This document shows positions 32,134-42,486 of a DNA stretch of 64,000 nt, one piece after another; within the stretch, counting starts at the first letter, position 1, and the number at the start of each line of letters is the position of its first letter. Source of the DNA: Prostheceraeus crozeri (Eukaryota > Platyhelminthes > Polycladida > Euryleptidae); contig CAJQUW010008653.1 in assembly GCA_907163375.1 (NCBI GenBank), forward strand, positions 372,001 to 436,000, given 5' to 3'. The translations under genes were made by a program, and so were the position numbers. The notes under the pieces are model-generated. The model saw only the letters and a list, made by a program, of their open reading frames with translations, was not told where the DNA came from and ran no database searches.

Positions 32134-32556
32134 TTATTTTACAATCCGCTGGGTACGTACATACTCGATGAGATAGTCTAGGATCACATTTGCTTGTACA
32201 TGAGATTTTAGTCCAGTAATGATCACTTTACTATTATGAAAGATTGCAACATGCACAGGTAACCAACAACTAATGAGAGCTGCAGGAAAAAGTTCGGGTT
32301 CATAACACAAATTGTAACTGCTGGTACGAATCTTCAAAAATGATACACTTTCACTCAATTGAGTAGAGATCACCATATTGTCCACAGTCAGATTCGACAT
32401 CACACACCTCTCCCTCTTCCATATCCGACGTAGTAGTCTCTGTAGCTCTAAGCGCATTGACTGCGCCGATGAATGGGAAAGGGCGCCGAGAATCTGTACA
32501 GTCCTAGTTGGGAAGAGTTGAAGATTCCGTGAATTGTTCATCTTCACCACTAACAT
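32134..32556 (-). CDS. TBP-like protein (TATA-binding repeat)
   Basis: The intact 140-residue minus-strand gene has a C-terminal part reading LTVDNMVISTQLS, then YEPELFPAALISCW, VAIFHNSKVIITGLKS and a closing helix. The order, the exact YEPELFP word and the K-V-I-I-T-G strand match a TATA-box-binding-protein repeat. In cellular TBP this repeat is preceded by a second one. Here only TRTVQILGALSHSSAQ, perhaps the tail of a first repeat, lies before it. The 5' end overlaps the PC4-like gene by 53 bases, suggesting a co-transcribed pair. A role in initiating element transcription, like herpesvirus or giant-virus TBP-like factors, is inferred. Confidence 0.6.
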   Translation of the reverse strand: MLVVKMNNSRNLQLFPTRTVQILGALSHSSAQSMRLELQRLLRRIWKRERCVMSNLTVDNMVISTQLSESVSFLKIRTSSYNLCYEPELFPAALISCWLPVHVAIFHNSKVIITGLKSHVQANVILDYLIEYVRTQRIVK

Positions 32557-33001
32557 TTGAGGACGGCCCGGGTAATACTTGCTGTTTGGAAGGTGTTAGT
32601 GTAATGTTGTGAGATCGATTTTGGTGTAGAGTCTGAAGCGACGGAGAATGTTGACGATGGTGTAGCGATGGCGCTTCATGATGAAAAAATGAGTAAATTG
32701 AGCGATGTACCTTCCTTTTATACTTTTCCCAACTACCTTGATGAAATTTGAAGTTAGTATGGAGTTGGGAATGATAGAGTTGAATTCGCCGTTTGTTGAC
32801 GCGCAACCAGATGCGATTTCCAATACGTGAATGTCTTTTCATATGGAAGTATTTCAAATCCTTCATGATATGATGTAGAGATTGAAAATGACGATCAGAT
32901 AAAGCAAACTCTCTTCTCACATTTCCAGGTGAATCTTTGAAATAGACGTTTCGATCATGATCCGTTTCAATACGTTGTAGGGAATCTAATTTCCAACTCA
33001 T
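32504..33001 (-). CDS. PC4/Sub1-like protein, copy 1
   Basis: The 165-residue protein has an N-terminal 115 residues with two strand-strand-helix repeats. The first reads RNVYFKDSPGNVRREFAL then HFQSLHHIMKDL. The second reads NRIWLRVNKRRIQLYHSQ then GSWEKYKRKVHRSI. Each ends in a pattern like the PC4 coactivator consensus (strand, basic turn, GIxLTxxQWxxL helix). The C-terminal tail is Ser/Pro/His-rich and unstructured. It is clearly paralogous to 33024-33392. PC4 proteins bind single-stranded DNA and help transcription initiation. The assignment is by pattern only. Confidence 0.4.
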   Translation of the reverse strand: MSWKLDSLQRIETDHDRNVYFKDSPGNVRREFALSDRHFQSLHHIMKDLKYFHMKRHSRIGNRIWLRVNKRRIQLYHSQLHTNFKFHQGSWEKYKRKVHRSIYSFFHHEAPSLHHRQHSPSLQTLHQNRSHNITLTPSKQQVLPGPSSNVSGEDEQFTESSTLPN

Positions 33002-33023
33002 AGTGCGTGGTAGTCATGTCTGA

Positions 33024-33392
33024 TTAAGATTTGCATAGTAGGGCGATGAACTCACGACGAATAAATGTCATGATGGAGCGATGTATGTATCTTCTATACT
33101 TCTCCCAATTGTATTTGCGAAATGAGAAACAGTTTGCGGAATGAGAATGGCAGATTTGAATTTCATTGTTGCGACGTTGAAGCCAAACTTGATCACCCAA
33201 GGAGATGAATCTTAATGTTTCAAAATATTCCAAATCCCTCATGATATCATTGAGGTTGACAAATTGTCGCCATGTTAATGTAATACCTCTTGATGTATGA
33301 CCATGAGAAGTTTTGAAATGTACGTTTCCATTACGATCAACTCTGATATATTGTAGAGAGTCCAAAATCCAAGTCTTCATGATGTTATGCAA
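33024..33392 (-). CDS. PC4/Sub1-like protein, copy 2
   Basis: The 122-residue paralogue of the previous gene lies 22 bases upstream of it on the same strand. It repeats the same architecture: GNVHFKTSHGHTSRGITLTW with a NLNDIMRDL helix, then DQVWLQRRNNEIQICHSH with YNWEKYRRYIHRSI. RGITLTWRQF is the best match to the PC4 helix entry, GIxLTxxQW. It lacks the Ser/Pro tail of copy 1. The tandem arrangement indicates a local duplication followed by divergence. Its 5' end faces the start of the plus-strand gene at 33416 across a short shared promoter gap. Confidence 0.4.
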   Translation of the reverse strand: MHNIMKTWILDSLQYIRVDRNGNVHFKTSHGHTSRGITLTWRQFVNLNDIMRDLEYFETLRFISLGDQVWLQRRNNEIQICHSHSANCFSFRKYNWEKYRRYIHRSIMTFIRREFIALLCKS

Positions 33393-33415
33393 AGTCGCAG
33401 ATCAACAATATCAAA

Positions 33416-34813
33416 ATGTCGTTTTATCATATTTTGCTTAGCAATGCGGCTGCAAATAGATTTGCTAGTAATCGAGCCGCACTCTTTTCTACTCCCATTG
33501 ATCATGCACAACAGCTAAATGGAAAGTGGGAAGTGGGTGTCACTCAACTTGTTCATAGCAACTGTGTCTATACTTTTGATCATGAGGTGATGACTATTAA
33601 TATGAGACGCACAGCTGCTTACCAATGTGAAAAGGGCTGCCGAGTATACATTCCACAGTGGCCAAAGAAAGATCTCTTATCATGTAAAAAGTTTATATAT
33701 GATTTCTTGAATAAAGCGTGTAAACATATTGCCCAATTTACTCCACACAATGATGATCATAATTATGTACATCATGTAGTTGAGAAAGATTGGATTGTTG
33801 GTTTAAGTCCAAGTTTAAGAAATGATTTAGGTTACCTCGCTAGCGCCTTAACAAGCTATGATAATTATAACGTTAATTACCACCCAAGTGGTCATAAACA
33901 GTTAATATATCGAGAGGAAGCTTATTATGTAGATCTTATTCCAAGAAATGAGAAGACGTTGGTGAAGAAGATTGTGATTATGCCAAGAAAGACAAACATG
34001 ACTCCTGAAACAGTATTGAAGAAATTTAATTATCTCCTTCGAGTTGATGGTAAACAAGTGCCAACATTGACTTATATCAAATCATCTAATCATATTGCAA
34101 TAAGTAAATTAAATGATGATGATCTAGTATTAGTTTGTTCAAAAGATTTTCATCAGTTCTTACGACATCGTTCTGCAGCTGTTCATGGAAAATTTGATAT
34201 GCAACATTTACCATGTGAAAGGTCAAATCAATTTGATACAGAATGGACCGTATATTTATACAGAAAGTGTGTAGAGCCTTTAGGTGGTATCTTACATGAA
34301 ACAAGAGTGTTGATGCCTCGCATTATTACTTCAGTTAAATTGGTTGTAGATTATTTAAATGAAGTGATTAATGACCAACAAATTTCATTTTCTGAAAAAG
34401 AAGGTGTTTTGTCTCTCACTATAAGTGGAGAAGGTATTGAACTAATTATGGATAAAACTCTAATGGACATTTTGGGTTTTGATCAAAATATCTTTAAAAG
34501 TGGTACTGTAACCAAAGCTAGCGCAGACATGTCACTATCGCGTCGTATTAACTATTTTCAGATATATTCCAATATTGGTGAAGATGTACGTGTGGGAGAT
34601 GTTGAAGCTCCATTGCTAGCAATGATACCATACCAGCCAAAAAGCTGCAGTATTTTATCTGAGCATACTTTCAAGAAAGTGCATTATACTAAGCTGAAAT
34701 CAAACTACATCCCACAAATTGATATTGCAATTTATGACGATGCTGGTGCGTTGATTCCTTTTCATAAAGATGCTGTGACAAGTATCACACTCCATTTCCG
34801 AATGAAGAGTTAA
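33416..34813 (+). CDS. Conserved Maverick structural protein (WEVGV family), copy 1
   Basis: The intact 465-residue protein starts SFYHILLSNAAANRF ... QLNGKWEVGVTQL and ends LKSNYIPQIDIAIYD then VTSITLHFRMKS. This start and finish are typical of a widespread animal Maverick protein whose N-terminus places a short peptide before L-x-G-x-WEVGL. The middle is beta-rich with repeated FLRH and YHP words. It is a candidate penton, spike or minor capsid protein. Placement beside the late genes fits, but function is unproven. The following gene is a paralogue, ten bases away. Confidence 0.6.
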   Translation: MSFYHILLSNAAANRFASNRAALFSTPIDHAQQLNGKWEVGVTQLVHSNCVYTFDHEVMTINMRRTAAYQCEKGCRVYIPQWPKKDLLSCKKFIYDFLNKACKHIAQFTPHNDDHNYVHHVVEKDWIVGLSPSLRNDLGYLASALTSYDNYNVNYHPSGHKQLIYREEAYYVDLIPRNEKTLVKKIVIMPRKTNMTPETVLKKFNYLLRVDGKQVPTLTYIKSSNHIAISKLNDDDLVLVCSKDFHQFLRHRSAAVHGKFDMQHLPCERSNQFDTEWTVYLYRKCVEPLGGILHETRVLMPRIITSVKLVVDYLNEVINDQQISFSEKEGVLSLTISGEGIELIMDKTLMDILGFDQNIFKSGTVTKASADMSLSRRINYFQIYSNIGEDVRVGDVEAPLLAMIPYQPKSCSILSEHTFKKVHYTKLKSNYIPQIDIAIYDDAGALIPFHKDAVTSITLHFRMKS

Positions 34814-34822
34814 TGCAAAAGT

Positions 34823-36373
34823 ATGATAATATATTTTTCCAATGTGAATAATATGGAAAGTGAAAATAAGGACTCGTTTCTAATCTACTTGCCCAGTAAT
34901 GCTTCTATGAATAAATTTCCCAAAAATAAACCATCAGACTATCGAGTAGAATTAAATCGCCCACTACATTTAGAAGGTGAATGGGAGGTTGGCGTTTCTA
35001 GTATTTGCTATGATAGCAATATTCAGAATGTGAATGATGTGGAAGAAATGATATTGACTCCTCGCACCCATGATGGAATAACGATGAGTCATGCATTCCA
35101 GTTCCCATACAATTTAACGTCAGATGGAAAGTGGAACTATGAATGGATTCAGATAAAATCAGATTATTATGAACCATTCAGGAATGAGAAAATTGTTAAG
35201 GCATTCAACAGTGGTAATACTTCCATCATGAAGAATAAGGATCAGAAAGTTTATGAGTTTACTATCTATCATTGGAGTGGGAGACAGTTCCTTTGCTTTC
35301 ATTCTTTTACTAAAGGTCTTACACTGAGGTTGGATAATGAATTCTATCCACATCTCGGTTTTTGGCATGGTCTACATCTAACGTCAATTGCTACTGCAAA
35401 TGTTAAAAAAGTTTATTCAAATCGAATCAACAAATTTCATTATAAATTTAAAATATTTGATGAAGATGTTGTAGAATGCGAAGAACGCATCATTTTGAAA
35501 AAGCGTGGTGTTCAACCTTTATCACTTATTGAGTTAGTAAAACGATGGAATGAGACTGTGGGTAAGAAGTATGGAGAGAAAATTATGGCGGACAAAAATA
35601 AGTTGGTCATTCAGAAATATAATGACAAACTTACAGTTTATTTCTCTCCAACCTTGCGTCATTTTGTAAGACATTATACACCTATTATTGGAAGCGGTCT
35701 GGTGTATGCTTCTCATGAATATCACACTAAAGCTGATTCAGTTAATGATGAATGGTGGGTGGACATCTATGGTGATCGCATCAAGAAAATTTACCAGTCT
35801 TATGAAGAATCTAAAGTTGCTATCAATATAATGCCGCGTCTATATCATACAGTTGAAAGCTTCATTCATGTAGTAAATCCTTATATACAACAGAAGTTGA
35901 AGCATGTGATGAAAAGTAAATATGATGTAAAGACACACCACATTTCGTTTTCAATTGAAAATCAACGCGTTGTTCTGAAACTGGGTGATGACATTCAATG
36001 TCAATTGAGTAAGAATTTGAAAAAACTCTTTGGTTTTTCAATGCTAAAAACTGTGTTTACTGCTGCGCATACGATTGGTATAGAAACACCAATGACACTT
36101 GATAAACATGAACAGCACCTTTACATTCAAAGTGATTTGATTCTACCTATTTCTGTTGGTGAGAAAAAAGAATACATTTTACGTGATTTCATTCATGATA
36201 AAGACGCTTCATATGGAATAGTCGAGAAGATGTTTGAATCTATTTTCTATCATCCCGTCGTCAAACAAACTATACCCTCTATTGCTATCAAAATTACCAA
36301 TGGTTTACAAGAGTGCATCCATGTGAAAGATACTAAATCACTCGTAACTTTAGTGTTTCGGAAAACAAAGTGA
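34823..36373 (+). CDS. Conserved Maverick structural protein (WEVGV family), copy 2
   Basis: This 516-residue paralogue of 33416-34813 has the same landmarks: LPSNASMNKFPKNKPSDY, LEGEWEVGVSSICYDSNIQNV, an FVRHYTP word in the middle and a closing IPSIAIKITN ... LVTLVFRKTK. Its NIQNV stretch also matches the element A locus at 10600-11388, tying the two elements together. Two copies in one element may make hetero-oligomers, for example a penton with a spike. It ends shortly before the convergent PolB gene, with an AATAAA-like signal at about 36397. Confidence 0.6.
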   Translation: MIIYFSNVNNMESENKDSFLIYLPSNASMNKFPKNKPSDYRVELNRPLHLEGEWEVGVSSICYDSNIQNVNDVEEMILTPRTHDGITMSHAFQFPYNLTSDGKWNYEWIQIKSDYYEPFRNEKIVKAFNSGNTSIMKNKDQKVYEFTIYHWSGRQFLCFHSFTKGLTLRLDNEFYPHLGFWHGLHLTSIATANVKKVYSNRINKFHYKFKIFDEDVVECEERIILKKRGVQPLSLIELVKRWNETVGKKYGEKIMADKNKLVIQKYNDKLTVYFSPTLRHFVRHYTPIIGSGLVYASHEYHTKADSVNDEWWVDIYGDRIKKIYQSYEESKVAINIMPRLYHTVESFIHVVNPYIQQKLKHVMKSKYDVKTHHISFSIENQRVVLKLGDDIQCQLSKNLKKLFGFSMLKTVFTAAHTIGIETPMTLDKHEQHLYIQSDLILPISVGEKKEYILRDFIHDKDASYGIVEKMFESIFYHPVVKQTIPSIAIKITNGLQECIHVKDTKSLVTLVFRKTK

Positions 36374-36552
36374 AGTCATTGTGATATGTTTATTGAAATA
36401 AAAATATGTGTATGAAAAAGTCTTTTCACAGATAAAGGGGGAATGGGCTGACTGTAGGCATATATTCACAAGGAAGAAACGATCTCATGCGATACATAAA
36501 ACAACCATGTATATCTACAAAAAGCAACATCAAAATACTGAGTTAAATTTGA
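36374..36552. terminator. Convergent 3' spacer with polyadenylation-type words
   Basis: The gap between the convergent plus-strand structural gene and PolB holds GAAATAAAAATATG near 36395 on the plus strand. No obvious gene is present. Confidence 0.35.
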
Positions 36553-39500
36553 TTATGTCAATACATCTCCTGAATGTGGTAGCGTGAGTTTTATTCTTTT
36601 GGGTGGAGGTATGTTTGTGTCAGGATGTCCATGTGGAAGAGATGTGTTATGTCCTATCCAACACCTCTTATCCTCCCATGCTGAAAGCGCTCGTTTCTTA
36701 AACGTGTGCGTTTTCACAGTATGAACTTGAGATTTTAAGATTGTCATATTGACAAACGTTATAGTTTTATTTTTATAGGCCTTCTTATAGGACCGATGTT
36801 TCATTTTGTGAACAATGGATTTTGATATACCTTTAGCACGCTTAATACTATCTGTACATTCTTTTAATTTCATGGAATACATTTTAGGACGGAGGAGAAT
36901 CATTTCATCTATTTCCTTTCCTGCTGTTTCATCCTTAAAACAACCAAGTTTGGCTTCATTCTGTATGGAATAGAGTGGATGAGTGGGATTGTAGTTAGAT
37001 GTATCGAAGTATTTTTCTAATGACTTGCCTACTTCATTAAAATTTAAATCTTTTTGAGTGGTAATTCCTAAAAAGAAACTATCTGTATCACCACCCAGCA
37101 AGCGAACCTCTTTTACGAGAGGGCATGGTTTTAATATTTTGTGGAAGAGTTGATACATTCCAAGCTTGGAATAATCTAAAACGGCTTGCCCAATGTAGAT
37201 GGGTTTGCACAACTCAACTTCTGATTTTATCATTTTAACACCTACAAGATCCTCATCGATGATGTCTCTATCAATGAAAAGAGGTGATGAGGTCAATTTG
37301 TGATATTTTTGTTCATCAACGACTAGTTTGTAGTTCATACGTTTTCTAACATCCTCCATGGTCTTTCCGAAAAGACTGTTATTCTTATATTTATAAAAAT
37401 CCTTTTCAAAATTATTTTGGGCGAGTGCACGTTTTTGACTGTTACTATCTATGTAGGGTTTGAGGAAGGCTTTCTGTCTAAATTTGATAATGCGGTGAAC
37501 TGACTTTAGAAGCATGCCCATTTCTAAATAGAATTTTAGTATGCAGAAGTGTACGAGATAATTTTTCTTATCATATTGGGTGAGCAAAAGTTTGCGGCAT
37601 GGTTTGTACCTTGGCTGTCCACACTCTGTTAAGTTATTATGAAATTGTGACATGAATGGTGAAAACATATCTTCAGTCACTTCACCAGATTCAGGTGCGA
37701 GTGGGAAATCAGCAGTTTTATTTTTAATACTATTTGGATAAATCAAATCCACTTCAAAATAATATCTCCAATCACCTTCATCTGGAATCTTCAGTATGTT
37801 TGAAGGGTTGGAGTAATACTCAAGCTCATCTTGATTTAACCAACTAAACTCGGAATGAGGTAGTGGTTCAGACAGTGAACTGCCATATAAATTATTTTGG
37901 TCATAGTACTTTAGGTGGATATGATCATCACCTACTGTTTCAGATTTTATATGATGTTTATTTACAAATGTGAGACCACCGCGTATTCCGCGCTCAAATA
38001 TGTTATACATTATAAGAGATGGATGGTCTCACCAGTCATTTTAAAGGCTGATTTAAAGGACATGGCTGGTAGACTGACAAAGTGGACAGGATCTAATTTG
38101 TCTTCTTCTAATGCCACTCGTCGAAATTCCTGAAAGACATCAGCCAGCAAAATGACATCTAATTCTAAGTAAGCGATCATATAATCGCCAAACGTTTTAC
38201 AATCAAATTTTAACCATGCCTCTTGAGCATGTTCATAATCTTCTACTGGACAATCTTGACCCGTCAAATCGTTTTGGAATTTGTCAATGGAAGGAAAGGT
38301 TGTTTCATTTAGTTTAGACATTGAGCTAAAATACGCATAGGGAAAGACTCCTTTGCGAGTGATTATTTCATCCGTTAAGTTTGGATAGTGTTTCTTCAAA
38401 GTTTGACTATGGGGAAGAAACTTGAGATTACGAACGAGAGAAGCTAGTGACGCTGACATGAATTGGAATGAATCTAAAAATTTTATTTCGAAGAAGACTG
38501 TCTTATTTTCTTTAGTTTTATCTACTGGTACTTTTGCTGTCATTGCCATGAATTTTTCTCTCGTTTGCGCTATTACATTAAACTGCCACGATTTCATCTG
38601 GCTCAACCCTCCTTTTATGAGCATATGACTGTCATAGCCCTTAAAGTTATGAAAAATGACGGGTAGTACGCGACGTCTCAATCTAAGTGAAAAGTTACAT
38701 TTGGAGCAGAGTGCGTTTCTAAATTTACCAGTGATGTGATCATGATCACGCACTTTCTTAATTTTATCGTCATCAAACGTTTTATGACATTTAGGGCACG
38801 ATGTGCAACTTTCAAATTTCTGTTTGTCTTCATCTGACATATGTAGTGACTTACGTTGCAATTGGGAATCATATGATTGTTGAAATTTAGCAGCTTTATC
38901 GAGAAATTCTAGAAATTTTGAAATGCAATCTTCACCTTGCCAAGTATGCATTTTCTTTTGCCTATTCCTAAAGTGGTCATGCCATACTTCATAGCAGGAT
39001 ATGGCTGCTGGCTTGTGGATGATATCATCAATGTAGCATTCTATGTCTGCGTAAATGACACGCAGGGGACTTAATTCGTCACCATTATCCCTATGTGAAA
39101 ATATTTTATCTTTGGGCATGCGTTCCATTTGTAATTTACCTCGCTTGCACCATTCATAGTGAGTTTCAAATTTATCTTTACTCCAAAAGGAGCGGATGCA
39201 GCGGTCGCATACAAAATGTTCACCTCTTTTAGAGTGCCCCAAGTGAGTGTACAAGCGAGAGATTTTGGGAATACCACAGTAGTGCCATTCCTCGCTATCA
39301 TCTTGTTTTACTAATAAGAGGTTGACTACACATTCATAACAAGTTGAACGTGAATTATAGCGGGCACCCTTCAACCCCTTCTCCCACACGTGAACGACAA
39401 TTTTAATCTTATTATGTTTTTCGAACGTTTCTACATCTTTGATTTTCATGTTGTTACTATCACAACCTTCAAAGTCTAGTTCATCCTCCCACTGTCTATA

Positions 39501-40517
39501 GCTATAGGTGCGATCTCGATGCGCGTTGATATCATTATAGTGAAGGATGGATAGGACTGCGTATTTGAAACACTGCGATTTACAATCGACATTGATGACA
39601 GCTTTCTTATTATACAGCGTTTTTGGTAGTTTAAATGTGCCTCGAGCTGCATGACTTTCTAATAGGGAAATTTTGAATATGGCTGAGTCCACACCATCAA
39701 AAATGAGAGCGCTGTCGCGTTGATTGAATTTATGTACATTTGATTTTAAACATTGAATGTGAAAATTTAGCCAAGACTCGCAGTCTACAACTTCGGTTGC
39801 GGAAGAAGAAGGAACATGAAACTGTATTCTCTCCGTCACTTGACCCGTTTGAAAATCTATCTTAATATATTTTAGTTTAAGGTAGATGAGCGCCTTCATT
39901 CTAAAATTGTCTAAATTGTTGAAGAGCGCTTCGATAATGTTAGAATTTTGAAGGAGCCACTCAGGAAAATCTACTATTTGAGTATTGGACTCCATGCAGT
40001 AGTCGCGTACTAAATTATTATGTGAAACATTAATGAGGGAGATGGTAGAGGTACCGTTGGTGTACTGATCATTTGCATGCGTGTGTTGAAGTCTGTGCGA
40101 AGATCGCTGAAAGTGACTATCAAAAGAAAGAGGGCACAAATCGCAAGGAAAGGAGATGTCATCGTCAGAATCAACTTCACCTCCGGAGATTGACGCCGCT
40201 TTGCGTTGACACACACGTTGTTTGATGTGTCGAAAGAGACTGTGCTTCCTTGTAAACATATGTCCGCAGTCGGCACATTCCCACTCGTTGCCTTGTCGCG
40301 AGAGTCCTGAGCTGGAACTCACATCACCTGAAAGAGAAATCATTCTATCATCTCTGTTCAAGTCTCAGTGTATTGTTACAACCTACTTTGACTCAACAAC
40401 TCTAAACTTTCCTCGAGAAGGGAGGGCGTTGGTGATGAAGTTGATGCCTGAAATTGAGGAAGATGCTATTAGCCACACGTTTGAGGGAGATGAGTGAAGA
40501 AATTTTCAACTTACCAT
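36553..40517 (-). pseudogene. polB: Protein-primed DNA polymerase B, spliced 5' end, broken
   Basis: The replicase of Polinton C. Two small introns appear at the 5' end: a coding exon of ATG only (40515-40517), a short exon 40386-40447, then the main exon from 40327. The main part has two C2H2 fingers (WECADCGHMFTRKHSLFRHI and FPCDLCPLSFDSHFQRSSH), the QCFKYAVLSIL region, exonuclease I VIYADIECYIDD, an HNH/endonuclease-VII-like finger (CPKCHKTF ... VRDHDHITGKFR), exonuclease II NFKGYDSHML, polymerase A YDQNNLYGSSL, B KNNSLFGKTMEDV and C GGDTDSFFLG. All catalytic blocks are recognisable. It is broken, about one break. Confidence 0.9.
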
Positions 40518-40793
40518 TTCAACGAAATCAAGTTTAAGGTTGATACTTCAACAAGATAGAGACTTCACTCAAATTTGGAATTCACGAGAGAGCAGTTCAC
40601 TTGTACGCCTCAAATAATAACAGAATTCGCCAGAGAACACTTCACTTATATGTCACAAAGACAGTGAAATGACACGAATGTCACTTTACATATATACTTT
40701 CATATTCATCATTCATTGGCTGTTCATTCTGATTGGTTGCTTGTTGATACTTAAGAATTAGGAAACATTTCAAAGTTGTTATTCATAGTCAAC
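40518..40793. promoter_or_regulatory. Divergent promoter between PolB and the 154-aa-frame gene
   Basis: The 276-bp gap between two divergent genes contains near-repeats around GTGAATTCCAAATTTG and TGTTATTATTTGAGGCG, and a GTAAAGTGACATTCG segment. On the minus strand, ATATAAGTGAAG may act as a TATA region for PolB. The same gap is conserved in Polinton E at 63330-63607. Confidence 0.4.
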
Positions 40794-41240
40794 ATGACAA
40801 GCCCTCCGACAACACCAAACACAAAATTCTCTTCTCCATGCTCAACACCAAAGGCGCTCGTTGCACCAAACGCTCCAACGAAGGGGAAGGTAGAGAAGGT
40901 GTACCGACTGGACAATATCAGAAAGTTGTCATTACCAGCGGACGACGAAGAGAGTGTATGTGAGGAGGAGTGTCCCGACTTAACAGGCGTCAGGTGGAAG
41001 TATCTCCAGTACGATACTGACGATGTGATGGAGATCACCAGCACCAAATTCCTCCACCAATTATGGGAATGGTACACCCCTAACTCCCAGCCACGAACTA
41101 TGGCGGAGTGGGAGTACATCGACAAAGTGAGGCTCGCAGTGGAAGAACGATTAAAGCAAGTGAACTGTTTTTGTTATCTATGTGAAGTCAGACTCTGGGA
41201 CGATATTGACGATGAAGACCTTTTGAAATACATGCCATAA
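40794..41240 (+). CDS. Small accessory protein, unrecognised
   Basis: The 148-residue protein starts at the ATG at 40794 (MTSPPTTPNTKFSS). It has a Pro/Thr/Ser-rich N-terminus, a basic KGKVEKVYRLDNIRKL stretch, an acidic patch and a Trp-rich C-terminal domain ending CFCYLCEVRLWDDIDDEDLL with a C-x-C-x2-C group. The stop is followed at once by AATAAA. It is conserved in Polinton E on the opposite strand (62884-63329). I do not recognise a family. The acidic, Trp-rich design could be a regulatory or host-interaction factor. Confidence 0.5.
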   Translation: MTSPPTTPNTKFSSPCSTPKALVAPNAPTKGKVEKVYRLDNIRKLSLPADDEESVCEEECPDLTGVRWKYLQYDTDDVMEITSTKFLHQLWEWYTPNSQPRTMAEWEYIDKVRLAVEERLKQVNCFCYLCEVRLWDDIDDEDLLKYMP

Positions 41241-41290
41241 TAAATTTTTATTTCGTATTATCTTTGCTTTCATACTGACTTACTTGAATG

Positions 41291-41701
41291 GGGCTTCAGT
41301 GGATGATTTAACCATGTATACTTTTTCATTTGGAAATAGTAGCACGCTTAGTCTAACTTGTAAATCTTAAAATATTTCATATGGGCGATGATGGTAGATG
41401 AAATAGTGTTAAATAAAATTAAGATGGCTTACACTTCTGATACAGGGATAGCAATCGACTGCGATCCATGTGTAAAGAGCTTGTTAGACTACGGATGGGC
41501 TTAAGTGGATGATTTAACCATGTATACTTTTTCATTTGGAAATAGTAGCACGCTTAGTCTAACTTGTAAATCTTATAACATTTCATATGGGCGATGATGG
41601 TAAATGAAATAGTGTCAAATAAAATTAAGATAGCTTACACTTCTGATACAGGGATAGCAATCGACTGCGATCCATGTGTAAAGAGCTTGTTAGACTACGG
41701 A
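41291..41701. repeat. 205-bp tandem duplication, two units
   Basis: Two head-to-tail units (41291-41495 and 41497-41701) start GGGCTT-AGTGGATGATTTAACC and end TTGTTAGACTACGG. They differ at only a few positions. Both contain GATAGCAATCGACTGC, a word that also occurs near the repeated modules to the right. The pair is present in Polinton E too (62424-62832), so the duplication predates the split of the two elements. Confidence 0.85.
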
Positions 41702-42041
41702 AGAGAGAAGTGTGTTATGTTGCGTGTGGCGCGTGAGTGTCCTCCCATTTCATTCCATTCATCAATTCGTCTCATTGATAGAGACAGGTAGAACTCATGG
41801 TTCTCATAACGTATGCAATGGAAAGTTTTAGGCAACTTTCGACAGTTGCCTAAATGTCGCCCTGGCGCGAATGCATACTACGTTGAGACAGAGGCAATCA
41901 CTTGCAAACATGACGCAGAGAGGTTTAACAAGATTGACAATTGCCGAATGTCCCTTGCGGTATACATAGCTACGGGTTTCACCGCCGCCCTTTACAGGAA
42001 CGCCCGTCGAAAGGAAGTATTACACCGAACTTCATTTGCAA
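41702..42041. other. Spacer with an unproven conserved frame
   Basis: A plus-strand frame of 110 codons (41813-42145) is also open in Polinton E with few amino-acid changes. The two copies are nearly identical in DNA, so this is weak evidence for coding. It overlaps the third repeated module and has no recognisable domain. Confidence 0.3.
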
Positions 42042-42179
42042 CGTTCAAGTTGACTGATAGCAGATTCAACTTAATGATAGTATTCGCCAGTCCGAAGACT
42101 GCCCAGGGCAAACCGCGTGGAGGTTCTATCATGTCTTGCCCCTAGGTGGCCCTTAAGAGAGCCGATGGTTCGTTCTCGG
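42042..42179 (-). repeat. 140-bp repeated module, copy 3 (empty piggyBac site)
   Basis: One of three copies of a module that follows each small minus-strand gene. It has three short inverted repeats: AAGTTGA/TCAACTT, CAGTC/GACTG around a 4-base loop, and GGGCAA/TTGCCC. It holds an uninterrupted CTTAAG. The matching TTAA in Polinton E is where a piggyBac element inserted. Confidence 0.85.
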
Positions 42180-42194
42180 TGTCAATTATGTTGA

Positions 42195-42449
42195 CTATTG
42201 GCTGGAATAGTCAATGGGTATGACAGTTAGGTTGTCATAAACCCTGTGCCGCCTAAGCCGTGGTGGTGCATCTGGCACCTTTCGGATGCGAGTGGTATTC
42301 GGAGTCCACACCTCATCCGTCCAAACGATCTTCTTGATCTTCCCCTTCTTCTCATCCTCTTCATCCCACTCGTCGAGGATGATGAACTCGGGAATGGCGT
42401 TGTCTTCATCGATGAAGACGGGAATGGTGCTAGCAGATGTTGCTTCCAT
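42195..42449 (-). CDS. Small acidic accessory protein
   Basis: The intact 84-residue protein is preceded by a TATA box (CCTATATAAGCC, about 42490-42501). It begins MEATSASTIPVFIDEDN, has a strongly acidic middle with FIILDEWDEEDEKKGK, then VWTDEVWTPNTTRIRKV and a closing LTVIPIDYSSQ. In Polinton E (58689-58955) the acidic FIILDEWDE unit is duplicated. No family is recognised. Acidic small proteins of this sort often mimic DNA or bind basic partners, which is only a suggestion here. Confidence 0.55.
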   Translation of the reverse strand: MEATSASTIPVFIDEDNAIPEFIILDEWDEEDEKKGKIKKIVWTDEVWTPNTTRIRKVPDAPPRLRRHRVYDNLTVIPIDYSSQ

Positions 42450-42486
42450 CGTGACTTAAAATTGAATGAGAAGCGCTACAATCTTC

